A stretch of 64,000 nt of DNA from an uncultured Eubacteriales bacterium (GTDB taxonomy: Bacteria > Bacillota > Clostridia > Christensenellales > CAG-138). The notes below the pieces were generated by a model. That model did no database searches and was not told where the DNA came from. It was given only the letters and a program-made list of their open reading frames with translations. The position numbers and the translations under genes are program-made. Numbering within the stretch: position 1 is the stretch's first letter; each line of letters starts with the position of its first letter. The stretch lies in contig CADACQ010000008.1 of the NCBI GenBank assembly GCA_902786465.1, positions 62,001 through 126,000 of the forward strand. The letters run 5' to 3'. This document shows positions 25,800 through 34,752 of this stretch, piece after piece.

Positions 25800-26735
25800 A
25801 TGAACTTTCAGACCATCCAATACTTCCTGCAGGTGGCGCGCAAGCGGAGCTTCTCCCAGGCGGCGGAGGAGCTGTTCATCACCCAGCAGACCCTGAGCGC
25901 CAGCATCGCCGCATTGGAGCGGGAGCTGGGCTGCAAGCTGTTTTTGCGCCATATCCCCCTGGAGCTGACCTACGGCGGCGAGCAGTTCCTAAAGTACGCC
26001 ACGTCCTTTCAGCAGAATTACGACCGCATGCTCCGGGACTTTGCAGAGATCGGCGCCGGCGTCCGGGGGCGGCTCAGGGTGGGGGTGGCGGTCAACCGGG
26101 GGCGGCTGCTGCTGCCCAAGCTGATCCACGCCTTCCATGAGGTCCATCCCATGGTGGAGGTGGCGGTGGTGGAGGGGAAGAACGACGCCCTGCTGGAGGC
26201 GCTCCACGAGGGGGAGATCGACCTCGCTATCGCGGACTTCCCGGAGGACTGTCGGGGCATCGCCGTGGAGGACTACTACGAGGACGAGATCGTGCTGGCC
26301 CTGTCCGACGATCTGCTAATAGATCGCTTCGGCGGCCGGATGGCCCAGGTGAAGGCGTCCCTCATGGAGACGAAGGACATCCGCCCCCTGGCGGAGGTGC
26401 CCTTCCTCATGAGCAGCGCCCTCAGCGTGTCCGGCCGGATCGCCCGGAACATCCTGCGGCAGGCGGGCATCGTGCCCGAGATCAAGACCAGCTCCGGCAA
26501 CATGGAGACCCTGATCGAGATGTGCTTTTTGGGGGAGGGCGCCTGCTTCTGCCCCCAGGAGCTCCTGCGGCATCTGCTGGCGGAGAAGCAGATTCGGGCC
26601 ATGACCGTGCTGCCCTTCTCCGGCAGCGGGACTCGGTACGCGGTGAAGTTCGGGTGGCCGGAACGGGAGAAGCCCTGGGCTATCCGCAGCGATTTCATCC
26701 GCCTCGCCAAGAGCGCCGAGGCCCTGCCGGATTGA
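25800..26735 (+). CDS. LysR-family transcriptional regulator
   Basis: A 311-residue activator/repressor. The winged-helix domain is at residues 1-65 (MNFQTIQYFLQVARKRSFSQ, FITQQTLSASIAALE), followed by the linker helix and a periplasmic-binding-like effector domain from residue 90 (GRLRVGVAVNRGRLL). LysR proteins usually control a divergent gene, here the 51-residue peptide gene. Start ATG 25800 follows AAGGGGTG; an in-frame codon further upstream falls inside the promoter. The effector is unknown. Confidence 0.92.
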   Translation: MNFQTIQYFLQVARKRSFSQAAEELFITQQTLSASIAALERELGCKLFLRHIPLELTYGGEQFLKYATSFQQNYDRMLRDFAEIGAGVRGRLRVGVAVNRGRLLLPKLIHAFHEVHPMVEVAVVEGKNDALLEALHEGEIDLAIADFPEDCRGIAVEDYYEDEIVLALSDDLLIDRFGGRMAQVKASLMETKDIRPLAEVPFLMSSALSVSGRIARNILRQAGIVPEIKTSSGNMETLIEMCFLGEGACFCPQELLRHLLAEKQIRAMTVLPFSGSGTRYAVKFGWPEREKPWAIRSDFIRLAKSAEALPD

Positions 26736-26760
26736 CAAGGAGCGGGAGCCGTGGTAGGGT
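26732..26760 (+). promoter_or_regulatory. Promoter of the beta-helix protein gene
   Basis: TTGACA overlapping the lysR stop, 17-base spacer, TAGGGT. The -10 is weak. Confidence 0.45.
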
Positions 26761-26795
26761 ATGCACAAAGAAAGACCTACAGGAGGTAGAAAAAC

Positions 26796-28529
26796 ATGAA
26801 GCATGCTATGAACGTGCGCATCTTGGGGCTGCTGGTCGTCGCCCTGATGCTGCTGACCCTTTTGGGCGGGACCCCCGTCAGGGCCGCCGCCGCCGAATCG
26901 GCCCAGGGGACCCCGGGCCCCGACGGACCCGTGGTGGAGGTGAAGGACGTGAACGAGCTCATCTCCGTCATCGGCCCCAACGTGACGCTGGAACTGGCCC
27001 CGGGCGAGTACTATTTGGCCTCCGCCGCCAGCTACGGCGCGGAGACGGGCAACCCCTACTGCCACTGGGAGGAGGTCACGGAGGACGGCTACGAGCTGCA
27101 GATCGTGGACGTCGACGGCCTGAACATCCATGGCGCGGGCATCGACGAGACCGTGATCCTGGGGAAGGATCGCTACGCCAACATCCTCTCCTTCGCGAAC
27201 TGCCAGGGCCTGACCGTGGCCGGGCTCACCGCGGGCCATACCCCCCAGCCGGGCTTCTGCTCCGGCGGCGTGCTGTATATGCAGAACTGCGGCGACGTGA
27301 AGGTGGAGGACTGCTCCCTCTTCGGCTGCGGCACCGTGGGCGTGTGGGCCTCGGGCTGCCGGGGATTGGCAGTCCAGTTCTGCCGGATCTACGAGTGCAG
27401 CGACAGCGCCGTGAACGTGGACAGCTGCCGGGACGTGACGGTCACGGACTGTGAGATCGACCACAACAGCTGGAAGAACGAGGAGACCATCGCCTCCAGC
27501 CTGTTCCAGTCCTACGCCGGGGACGGCTTCGTGGTGTCGGGCTGCAATATCCACGACAACACCGCCACCGCCCTGTTCTCCAGCGCCAGCACCGGCCGCG
27601 CCGCGTTCCTGTCCAACCGGGTGGAGTACAACACCTTCTACAGCGCCTTCGCCCTCTACGGCATGCCCGCCACGGTGGACGGCTGCGCCTTCCATCGGAA
27701 CGATATCTACAACTGGTACGCCGAGGGGTACGACGAGCCCACCCTCTTTGCCCAGAACAGCGAGGGGGAGGGCCTGGAGCCCGCGGATCTGGCCGCCATG
27801 GAGATCCGGCCCATCCAGCTTAGGGAGGAGACGCCCGGCCTGCAGGAGCCCACGGAGGTGGCTCCCGGCGGCGAGATCGTGGTGACCACCGTGGACGAGT
27901 TCCTGGCCGCCATCGGTCCCGAGAGGACCATCGTGCTGGAGGGAGAGTCCTTCTTCCTGGTGGACGCCGCCAACTACGGCGAAGGGGCCGGCCGGTACTA
28001 CCGGTGGGAGGATTGCTACGACGGGCCCCAGCTGGTGATCACCGGGGCCACGGGTCTGACCATCCGCGCTGAGGCGGCCAATCCGTCGGCCACCTTGCTG
28101 GTGGCGTCGCCCCGCTATGCGGACGTGATCGCCTTCAAGGGCTGCGACGACGTGCGGGTGGAGGGCCTGACCCTGGGCCATTCCGAAGGCGCCAGCGAAT
28201 GTTCCGGCGCGGTGCTGAGCTTCGAGAACTGCATGGGCATCGCCGTGGACCGCTGCCGCCTCTACGGCTGCGGCACCATGGGCATCAACGCCTCCTACGC
28301 CCGGGATCTGAAGGTGACGGACACGGAGATCTACGACTGCTCCATCAGCGGGGCGGTGCTCTACGGCGTCCGGGGCGCGGCCTTCGAGGACTGCCGCATC
28401 CACGACGTGCCCAGCCCCATGCTGTGCTTCTACGACTGCAGCGAGGTGACCTGGAACGGGTCGCCCGTCCTGGACACCTACTACGACGTGACCCCGGACG
28501 GCGAGCTGGTCTCTGTAGAGATCGGGTAA
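26796..28529 (+). CDS. Secreted right-handed parallel beta-helix protein with internal duplication
   Basis: The 577-residue protein has a signal peptide (MKHAMNVRILGLLVVALMLL, cleavage near VRA-AAA). Two homologous parts follow: about 45-330 and 363-577. Each opens with V(D/N)E(L/F)xxxIGPxxT(L/I)xLxxxxYxL and an aromatic YCHWEEVxEDGYELQI or YYRWEDCYDGPQLVI segment, then repeats of about 22 residues with Cys-rich rungs (FGCGTVGVWASGCRGL, YGCGTMGINASYARDL). This is the NosD/pectate-lyase-type beta helix. No catalytic residues are evident. It is probably a cell-surface or secreted protein; polysaccharide binding is possible. ATG 26796 follows AGGAGG. Confidence 0.82.
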   Translation: MKHAMNVRILGLLVVALMLLTLLGGTPVRAAAAESAQGTPGPDGPVVEVKDVNELISVIGPNVTLELAPGEYYLASAASYGAETGNPYCHWEEVTEDGYELQIVDVDGLNIHGAGIDETVILGKDRYANILSFANCQGLTVAGLTAGHTPQPGFCSGGVLYMQNCGDVKVEDCSLFGCGTVGVWASGCRGLAVQFCRIYECSDSAVNVDSCRDVTVTDCEIDHNSWKNEETIASSLFQSYAGDGFVVSGCNIHDNTATALFSSASTGRAAFLSNRVEYNTFYSAFALYGMPATVDGCAFHRNDIYNWYAEGYDEPTLFAQNSEGEGLEPADLAAMEIRPIQLREETPGLQEPTEVAPGGEIVVTTVDEFLAAIGPERTIVLEGESFFLVDAANYGEGAGRYYRWEDCYDGPQLVITGATGLTIRAEAANPSATLLVASPRYADVIAFKGCDDVRVEGLTLGHSEGASECSGAVLSFENCMGIAVDRCRLYGCGTMGINASYARDLKVTDTEIYDCSISGAVLYGVRGAAFEDCRIHDVPSPMLCFYDCSEVTWNGSPVLDTYYDVTPDGELVSVEIG

Positions 28530-28536
28530 ACAATCG

Positions 28537-28565
28537 AAAAAAGCTCCCTGCGAGGGAGCTTTTTT
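28537..28565. terminator. Bidirectional terminator between beta-helix and CPBP genes
   Basis: AAAAAAGCTCCCT-GCG-AGGGAGCTTTTTT, a 13-bp stem with A-run and T-run arms. Confidence 0.9.
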
Positions 28566-28578
28566 GTATGCATCTGTT

Positions 28579-29292
28579 TTATTTCTCCGGCTCCGGCGTG
28601 GGGAGCTTTTTGAGGTATAGGCAGTAGACCAGGGCCGCCGCCACGGTGGCGACGATGTAGGCCCAGTGGGCGGTTTCGTTGTCCCGGGCAAATACGCTGA
28701 AGACGTCGATGAGGCTGTGGATCGCGATGCAGGGCAGCAGGCTCCCGCCTTTGAGATAGGCGAAGGTGAACAAAAAGCCCCAGGCCACGGCAAAGATCAT
28801 CTGCACCAGGGTCTCCATGGTGGCGTGGCCTGTCAGCAGGTTCACGATGTGGCCCATGCCGAAGGTCACGGCGGACACGATGATGGCCACGGTCAGGCTC
28901 CCGGTCTTCTTCATGCCGTTGAACAGGAAGCCCCGAAAGACGATCTCCTCCGCCACGCCCACCAGCAGGAAGGACAGCACCGCCATGACCGTGGTGATCC
29001 CGTCATACCGAAGGCTCATTCCGCCCCACAGGTTCCCCGTGGAGAGGACCCACATGGGCAGGAGCCACAGCAGGGCCTTCCCGTTCTGGAGCCAGCGGGT
29101 CATGCCCAGCTCCTTCTCTATGCCCAACAGGCGGATCACCAGCAGCAGGGCCGTGGAGACGGCCACCAGCCCCAAAAGCATCTGCAGGCTCCCGTCGCCG
29201 TAGCTGCCCCGGAGGGGGGCCATCAGCACCACGTAGATCACGATCCACAGGACCGCGAACAGCACCGGTTTGGTTTCATAGAATTTACGCAT
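28579..29292 (-). CDS. CPBP-family intramembrane metalloprotease
   Basis: A 237-residue membrane protein with about seven hydrophobic segments and the three CPBP/Abi motifs: EEIVFRGFLF near residue 114, FGMGHIVN and the last HSLID. In bacteria such proteins cleave or protect membrane proteins, often linked to peptide immunity. Its ATG at 29292 overlaps the end of the TetR regulator gene by eight bases, so the regulator probably controls this protease. Confidence 0.88.
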   Translation of the reverse strand: MRKFYETKPVLFAVLWIVIYVVLMAPLRGSYGDGSLQMLLGLVAVSTALLLVIRLLGIEKELGMTRWLQNGKALLWLLPMWVLSTGNLWGGMSLRYDGITTVMAVLSFLLVGVAEEIVFRGFLFNGMKKTGSLTVAIIVSAVTFGMGHIVNLLTGHATMETLVQMIFAVAWGFLFTFAYLKGGSLLPCIAIHSLIDVFSVFARDNETAHWAYIVATVAAALVYCLYLKKLPTPEPEK

Positions 29293-29860
29293 GTGTATCT
29301 CCTTTCAGAGAGGCCAGGGCCCCGTAAAACACGGTCTCCAGCATCTCGGCGCATCGGGTTTCGTCGTAGGCCATGGCGTTGTTGGCGAGGAGGCTCCCCA
29401 ACCCGTGAACCACGGCGAAGAAGGCCAGGAACACCTTTTCGGCTTCCGCCCGCTCGCAGCATAGGCCCTGGGCCAGGATGTCCACCAGCTCGCCTGTGCC
29501 CGGCCCCTGCATCAGGGCGGGGAGATCCAACCCCCCGAACCGGTTGCTTTCGAACAGGAACCGAAAGAGGTGCCGCTCCTCGTGGCCGAAACGCACGTAG
29601 TTGAGGCCCAGGCGGAGCAGGGCGTCGGGCCCCTCCTCGTCCCGGGGCAGGATGCAGGCCGTGTGGAAGGCGTCCGCCTTCTCGTAGACGGCGGCGGTCA
29701 GTTCCTCCATGGTGGCGAAGTTGTAGAGGATGGGCTGGGTGGAGCAGCCCAGGCGCCTGCTCAGGGCCCGGACGTTCAGGGCCCCCTGGCCCTCGGTGCG
29801 GACCAGGTCGAAGGCGGCGTCCAATATCATGTCCCGGGTGACCTTCGCTTTGGGCGGCAT
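29285..29860 (-). CDS. TetR/AcrR-family transcriptional regulator
   Basis: A 191-residue regulator. The helix-turn-helix (GALNVRALSRRLGCSTQPILYNF) is at residues 24-46 and is followed by a WHG-type C-terminal domain of mostly helices (HLFRFLFESN, FLAFFAVVHGLG). Start ATG 29860 with AGGAGG. A perfect inverted repeat lies upstream, at the predicted start of transcription, as expected for autorepression. The CPBP protease gene is translationally coupled downstream. Confidence 0.92.
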   Translation of the reverse strand: MPPKAKVTRDMILDAAFDLVRTEGQGALNVRALSRRLGCSTQPILYNFATMEELTAAVYEKADAFHTACILPRDEEGPDALLRLGLNYVRFGHEERHLFRFLFESNRFGGLDLPALMQGPGTGELVDILAQGLCCERAEAEKVFLAFFAVVHGLGSLLANNAMAYDETRCAEMLETVFYGALASLKGDTHA

Positions 29861-29876
29861 GGGCTCTCCTCCTTTG

Positions 29877-29892
29877 TATAACATCTGTTATA
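29877..29892. promoter_or_regulatory. Probable TetR operator
   Basis: TATAACA-TC-TGTTATA, a perfect 7-bp inverted repeat. It directly follows the predicted transcription start and lies upstream of the tetR ribosome site. Confidence 0.65.
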
Positions 29893-29899
29893 TAACGTG

Positions 29900-29928
29900 A
29901 GTATACCCGTTCCCCTGCCGCCTGTCAA
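29900..29928 (-). promoter_or_regulatory. Promoter of the tetR-CPBP operon
   Basis: Minus-strand TTGACA (29923-29928), 17-base spacer, TATACT (29900-29905): a near-consensus promoter. Confidence 0.8.
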
Positions 29929-29982
29929 GCCCCGGGGCGGGGCATGGCGAAGAATATATAATGTTGGGGCCCCGTATCCCCT

Positions 29983-30010
29983 TTGTTTTTTGGGCCGCAT
30001 ACGGTATACT
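29983..30010 (+). promoter_or_regulatory. Promoter of the GPH transporter gene
   Basis: TTGTTT, 16-base spacer, TATACT, about 70 bases before the start codon. Confidence 0.5.
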
Positions 30011-30078
30011 TTCAGTATGTCGTATCGTGTGCCTCTATGGGCCCGGCGGCGGAATCTTACAAGCGGGGAGAACAACCT

Positions 30079-31487
30079 ATGAAAACGAGACGTCTCACCA
30101 AGAAGGAAATGCGGATCTTCGCCGTGGGCCAGCTGGGCTGGTCCATCCTGAGCGGCCTTATCAACGCGTGGCTGGTCACCTTCTATCTGCCCACCACCCA
30201 GGACGTGGAGAAGGGCGCCCACTTCTATCTGCCCACGGGCCTCATCATCTTCGGCATTTTGACCATCCTGGGCCTCATCGCCTTCATCTGCCGCATCTTC
30301 GACGCGGTCACCGACCCCTGGATCGCCTCCCTGTCCGATCGGAGCACCAACCCCAAGGGCCGCCGCATCCCCTTCATGAAGCGGGCCGCCATCCCCTTCG
30401 CCGTCATCGCCGTGCTGGTGTTCTTCGCTCCGGTGAACGGCGTGAGCGGCGTGAACATCGCCTGGGTCCTGTGCACGTTGATCCTGTTCTACCTCTTTAT
30501 GACCATGTACTGCACCCCCTACAACGCCCTCATCTCCGAGTTCGGCAAGACCCAGGAGGACCGCATGTACATCTCCACGGCCATCTCCCTGACCTTCTTC
30601 TTCGGCACCCTCATCGCCTACCTGCCCTTCGTGTTCGCGGGGGTCCTCCAGGGCATGGCATGGCCGTGTCCTTCGCCTGGAGCTATCGGGCCTGCTTCAT
30701 CGTCCTCGCCATCGTGGCCCTGATCTGCATGCTGATCCCCGTGTTCAAGCTCAACGAAAAGGAGTTCGTGGACGCGGTGCCCAGCGACAGCAACGCCATC
30801 AAGAGCCTCGGCAAGACCTTCCAGAACAAGGAATTCGTGAAGTTCGCCGCCTCCGACATCGCCTACTGGATCGGCCTCACCCTGTTCCAGACGGGCCTGC
30901 CCTTCTTCGTGAAGGTGTCCATGGAGCTGGACGCTTCCTGGGCCATGTACCTGCTGGGGGGCATGACGGTGCTCTCCGCCTGCTTCTATCCCATCGTGTC
31001 GAAGCTGGTCAGTAAGTTCGGCAAGAAGAAGCTGGTCATCACGGGCTTCCTGGGCCTGGCCCTCGCCTACGTGGTCACCGCCCTCATCGGCATCCTCCCG
31101 GGCTTCAAGGGCATCGTCCCCGGCATTTTGATCGTGGTCATCTCCGCCTTCCCCATGGCGCTCCTCGGCATCATCCCCCAGGCCATCGTGGCTGACGTTG
31201 CGGAGCAGGACGCCATCGTCACCGGCGAGAAGCGGGAGGGCATGTTCTTCGCCGCCCGGACCTTCGCCATGAAGATGGGCCAAAGCGTGGCCATGCTGGT
31301 GTTCACCTCGTTGGCGGTCCTCGGCACCACCCAGGACCTCAAGAGCAACGACCTCACCGCGTCCCCCATCGGCCTTAGGATCGTGGCCATCGTGGCCATC
31401 TGCTTCTGCGTGCTGGGCGCCGTGATCCTGGCCGCCTACGACGAGAAGAAGGTCATGAAGACCATCGGCGACAACGCCGACAAGTGA
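30079..31487 (+). CDS. GPH-family (MelB-like) sugar:cation symporter, frameshifted
   Basis: An MFS_2-type carrier with DRSTNPKGRRIPFM near residue 88 and MTMYCTPYNALISEFG in helix 4. The frame from ATG 30079 (GGGGAG upstream) is lost near 30655-30665 (CAGGGCATGGCATGGCC) and ends at 30723. The rest continues in another frame (GMAVSFAWSYRACF) to TGA 31485-31487. Loss of one G (GMGMAVSF) or a 5-base ATGGC duplication would both explain the break. With the break removed the protein would be about 470 residues, normal for the family. Either the gene is inactive in this strain or the sequence has an error. Its product would import a glycoside or sugar acid with Na+/H+. The next gene starts within a few bases of its stop. 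Confidence 0.85.
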
Positions 31488-31495
31488 GGCGCGCC

Positions 31496-32938
31496 ATGGA
31501 TAAGAGCAGCGTGATCTTCGGCAACCCCATCGACGAAAAGACCGTCCGCAAGGCCGAGAAGGCCAAGGCGGGCTTCCTCAAGAAGTTCGGGGACGATACG
31601 AACAAGGTCTACCACCTGGGTCTCAAGCCCATCGACCAGATCCCGGAGCTATCCATCCAAAACCTGGTCCACAGCGACCAGCCCTTGGAGCTCCCGGAGA
31701 ACGCCCTCATCGTGGGCAACATCCGCATGGGCTTCGGCCACTACCGCATCGCCATGGCCATCGCCTCCTGCGCCAAGGCCCTGGGCCGGCAGCCGATCTG
31801 GTTCGACCTGGCTAGTTTCGACGCCACCGGGTCCAAGATGATCCGGCATCAGAACGACCTATACTCCATGGGGTCCAAGCTCTCCCAGAAGGTGGGCCTT
31901 TTCAACAAGCTCTACTGGGAGCCCCTCAACAGCGAGGGCTTTCGGCAGATCACCTACAACGCGGGGGATCAGAAGAACGCGGAGCTGCTGGTGCCCCTGT
32001 TTAGGGACCTCCCCAAGGACGTGCCCTACGTGGGCACCCACGTGTGGCCCAGCCAGGGCGCGGTCCATGCGGGCCTCACCCACGTGGTGAACGCCATCCC
32101 GGACAACTGGCCCATGGGATTGCACCTAAGTGAGGGGTCCATCCACACGGTCCAGACGCCCTTCGCGTACCTGGGGTACAAGAAGCTCAACGGCATGGCG
32201 AAGACCGCCCTGAAGCCCATGCCCGACGCTGACCTCTACGACGTGGGCCACTATATCGACCACGAGCTGGTGGAGGGCGTGGAGCACGACTGCGGCAAGC
32301 GGCTCGAGCGCCTCGAGAACGGCAAGCCCGTCCGGTTCCTCATGACCGTGGGCGGCGCCGGCGCCGGCGGGGACCTGTACCTCGCCATGACGCGGCATCT
32401 GCTGCCCTACGTGAAGGCGGGGAAGGCGGAGCTGTGGATCAACTTCGGCGACCATCTCACCATGTGGGACGTGTTCCAAAAGGAGATGCCGGAGCTCAAA
32501 GGCATCGTCAAGACCTATTTCGACAACTACGCGGGCCTGAAGGCCTGGGCTTCCACCTTGGACGGGGACAGCCCGGCGGGGATCACCGCCTTCTGCCACA
32601 AGGACATCTTCGAGGCCGTGTACTCCACGAACCTCCTCATGCGCTACTGCGACGTGCTGGTGACCAAGCCCTCGGAGCTGGCCTTCTACCCGGTGCCCAA
32701 GCTCATGATGCGGCACATCGGCGGCCACGAGGTCTACGGCGCCGTCCACGCCCAGGAGCTGGGGGATTCCACCTTCGAGTGCGAGACCGCCCCGGCCCTC
32801 GCGGACATGATCGACACCCTCATCAACGACCCCGCCATCCTCAGGCACATGTGCCGCCGGATCGTGGAGCTCAAAAACCAGGGCGTGTATGACGGCGGCT
32901 ACGAGGTCGTGAAGCTGGCGGTTAATGGAAGGGATTAA
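31496..32938 (+). CDS. GT-B-like putative glycosyltransferase, unrecognised
   Basis: A 480-residue cytoplasmic protein of no named family that I recognise. Its N-terminal half contains IVGNIRMGFGHYRIAMA (near 75) and later TVGGAGAGGDLY (near 285), comparable to the two glycine loops of MurG and diacylglycerol glycosyltransferases. DVLVTKPSELAFYP near 390 resembles the donor-sugar site of that fold. GT-B membership is therefore likely, the substrate unknown. ATG 31496 has GAGG upstream; an in-frame GTG at 31484 overlaps the transporter stop. It is coupled to a GPH sugar carrier and faces a second MFS carrier across repeat copy B. Confidence 0.6.
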   Translation: MDKSSVIFGNPIDEKTVRKAEKAKAGFLKKFGDDTNKVYHLGLKPIDQIPELSIQNLVHSDQPLELPENALIVGNIRMGFGHYRIAMAIASCAKALGRQPIWFDLASFDATGSKMIRHQNDLYSMGSKLSQKVGLFNKLYWEPLNSEGFRQITYNAGDQKNAELLVPLFRDLPKDVPYVGTHVWPSQGAVHAGLTHVVNAIPDNWPMGLHLSEGSIHTVQTPFAYLGYKKLNGMAKTALKPMPDADLYDVGHYIDHELVEGVEHDCGKRLERLENGKPVRFLMTVGGAGAGGDLYLAMTRHLLPYVKAGKAELWINFGDHLTMWDVFQKEMPELKGIVKTYFDNYAGLKAWASTLDGDSPAGITAFCHKDIFEAVYSTNLLMRYCDVLVTKPSELAFYPVPKLMMRHIGGHEVYGAVHAQELGDSTFECETAPALADMIDTLINDPAILRHMCRRIVELKNQGVYDGGYEVVKLAVNGRD

Positions 32939-33085
32939 AAGCTGCGCGCCTTTTCTTCGAAAAGAAAAGGCGCCCCAAAAGAACTTAAGAAAAAGGAGAA
33001 GCTTCGTTGCCTCTCCTTTTTTCTCTTCTTGTGCTTTTCTTTTTCCGCCGCTTTTTCTTTTCACTGAAAAGAAAAAGCGGCAAAA
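32936..33085 (+). repeat. Triple-hairpin intergenic element, copy B
   Basis: It starts at the stop codon of the GT-B-like gene. Hairpin 1 is GCGCCTTTTCTT (32946-32957) / AAGAAAAGGCGC (32962-32973), followed by CCCAAAAGAACTTAAGAA. The central hairpin pairs AAAAGGAGA (32991-32999) with TCTCCTTTT (33012-33020). Hairpin 3 is a perfect 16-bp stem GCCGCTTTTTCTTTTC (33047-33062) / GAAAAGAAAAAGCGGC (33066-33081). The downstream gene is convergent. Confidence 0.88.
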
Positions 33086-33098
33086 GAGACGAACAATA

Positions 33099-34664
33099 TC
33101 AATCTCCCACATCCAGCGCTTCCAGCTTGCTCTTCGCCGGGATGGGCTTGCTGTCGCCGTGCTTGACGAAGGCCATGGTGAAGGCGGCCAGGATGACGAA
33201 CACCGTGGCGTAGGGGAACAGGGCGGTCATGCCCACCTTGTCCATGAGGGCGCCGGAGAAGTAGGGGGTGAAGGTCTGGGCGGCCATGCTGGCGGTGTAG
33301 TAGAAGCCGGTGTACTTGCCCACGTCGCCGCCCCGGGAGAGCTCCACCACCATGGGGAAGCTGTTCACGTTGATGGTGGCCCAGCCGATGCCGGCGAGGG
33401 CGAACATGCAGTTCATGAGCATGGCCGAGCTCCCTTCCCTGAGGAAGGAGGCGATGAAGAAGGACAGGGCCAAAAACCCGATGCCGATGAGGATGGTCTT
33501 CTTCCGGCCGATCTTGCTGGCCACCAGGCCCACGGGGATGTAGGACACGATGGCGGCGGCGTTGGCCACCAGCAGGGTGCTGTTGTAGTCCAACGACAGC
33601 ACGTTCCCGGCGTAGACGGAATACTTGGAGGTGACGGCGTTGTAGCCCATGAACCAGAACACCACGGAGGCGAGGATCAAAATGAGGGATGTGAACTCGC
33701 CCTTCGTCAGCTTCCGGGTCTCGCCCTTTTCCATCTCCTCGGGGGTGGCCTCATCGAGGCCGTACTTGGCGCTTTCCTCCTCCATCTCCCGGACGAACCG
33801 GGGCTCATCCACCGTGAGCTTGAACACCGCCAGGGCGACGAGCATGATGGCGGCCACCACCCCGAAGAACACCGTGTAGCTCATGAGGGAATTCTTCACC
33901 GCGCCGGTGGCGAACACCGAGCCCAGGATCAGCACCAGGATGCCGCCCGCCGTGCCCATGAGGTTGATGATGGCGTTGGCCTTGGACCTAAGGGGCTTCA
34001 TGGTCACGTCCGGCATCAGCGCCACCGCCGGGGACCGGAAGGTGGCCATGGCGATGAGGATGATCAGGAGCACCGCGATGAACAGGATCAGGGTCTTGGG
34101 GTTCGCTTTCGTCACCTCGTGGGCGTAGTGCTGCCGGGCGGGGACCACGTAGTTGCTGTACAGCTCGTTCTTCACGGTCTTGCCCGTGTCCGGGTCCACC
34201 TTCTGGGAGGTGACGGCGGCGAACTCCGCCTTGCTGAACTTGTCCGCCAGCACGAACTTCTCCCCGTCGGGGGTCTGGAGCTGGGCGTCCTTCTCCGCGT
34301 CGTAGAGGGCCTCCAGGGAGGCGGGATCGTCGATCTTCGCCACGGCCTCGATGTTCTTGAGCTGCTGCCCGTCCACGAAGGACAGGACCACCAGCATCAC
34401 CGCGGCCACGATGGTGCCGTAGAGGATGAAGGGGGTCCGGCGGCCCAGCTTGTGGCGGCACTTGTCGGAGAGGGTGCCGAACAGCGGCAGCATGAACAGG
34501 GCCAGCACGTTGTCCAGGGCCATGATGATGCCGGAGTTGGCCTGGGTCATGCCGAACTTGTCGGTCAGGATCTTGGGGATGATGGTGTCGTAGGCGTTCC
34601 AGAAGGTGCAGATCAGGAAGAACGCGAAGCCGACCAGGATGGTGCGCTTGTAGTTGAGTTTCAT
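33099..34664 (-). CDS. MFS transporter (SLC45/GPH-like)
   Basis: The 521-residue carrier has an MFS layout with TLSDKCRHKLGRRTPFIL after helix 2 and VASKIGRKKTILIG in the second half, both standard MFS loop motifs. A hydrophilic stretch of about 90 residues lies between the third and fourth helices (residues 105-190), which makes it longer than the usual 450. The substrate is probably a sugar or glycoside by family, but unproven. Start ATG 34664 with GGGAGGGG. Together with the GPH carrier and GT-B-like protein it may form a glycoside-handling locus. Confidence 0.87.
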   Translation of the reverse strand: MKLNYKRTILVGFAFFLICTFWNAYDTIIPKILTDKFGMTQANSGIIMALDNVLALFMLPLFGTLSDKCRHKLGRRTPFILYGTIVAAVMLVVLSFVDGQQLKNIEAVAKIDDPASLEALYDAEKDAQLQTPDGEKFVLADKFSKAEFAAVTSQKVDPDTGKTVKNELYSNYVVPARQHYAHEVTKANPKTLILFIAVLLIILIAMATFRSPAVALMPDVTMKPLRSKANAIINLMGTAGGILVLILGSVFATGAVKNSLMSYTVFFGVVAAIMLVALAVFKLTVDEPRFVREMEEESAKYGLDEATPEEMEKGETRKLTKGEFTSLILILASVVFWFMGYNAVTSKYSVYAGNVLSLDYNSTLLVANAAAIVSYIPVGLVASKIGRKKTILIGIGFLALSFFIASFLREGSSAMLMNCMFALAGIGWATINVNSFPMVVELSRGGDVGKYTGFYYTASMAAQTFTPYFSGALMDKVGMTALFPYATVFVILAAFTMAFVKHGDSKPIPAKSKLEALDVGD

Positions 34665-34689
34665 AAGGTCCCCTCCCATAGATAGGCTA

Positions 34690-34718
34690 TGTACATTTTA
34701 GCGCACTTTCGCTATAAT
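34690..34718 (+). promoter_or_regulatory. Promoter of the GDPD-Nudix pair
   Basis: TGTACA, 17-base spacer, perfect TATAAT (34713-34718). Confidence 0.6.
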
Positions 34719-34752
34719 AACAACAAAGATTTCGCCAAAAAAGGAGGTTCCC

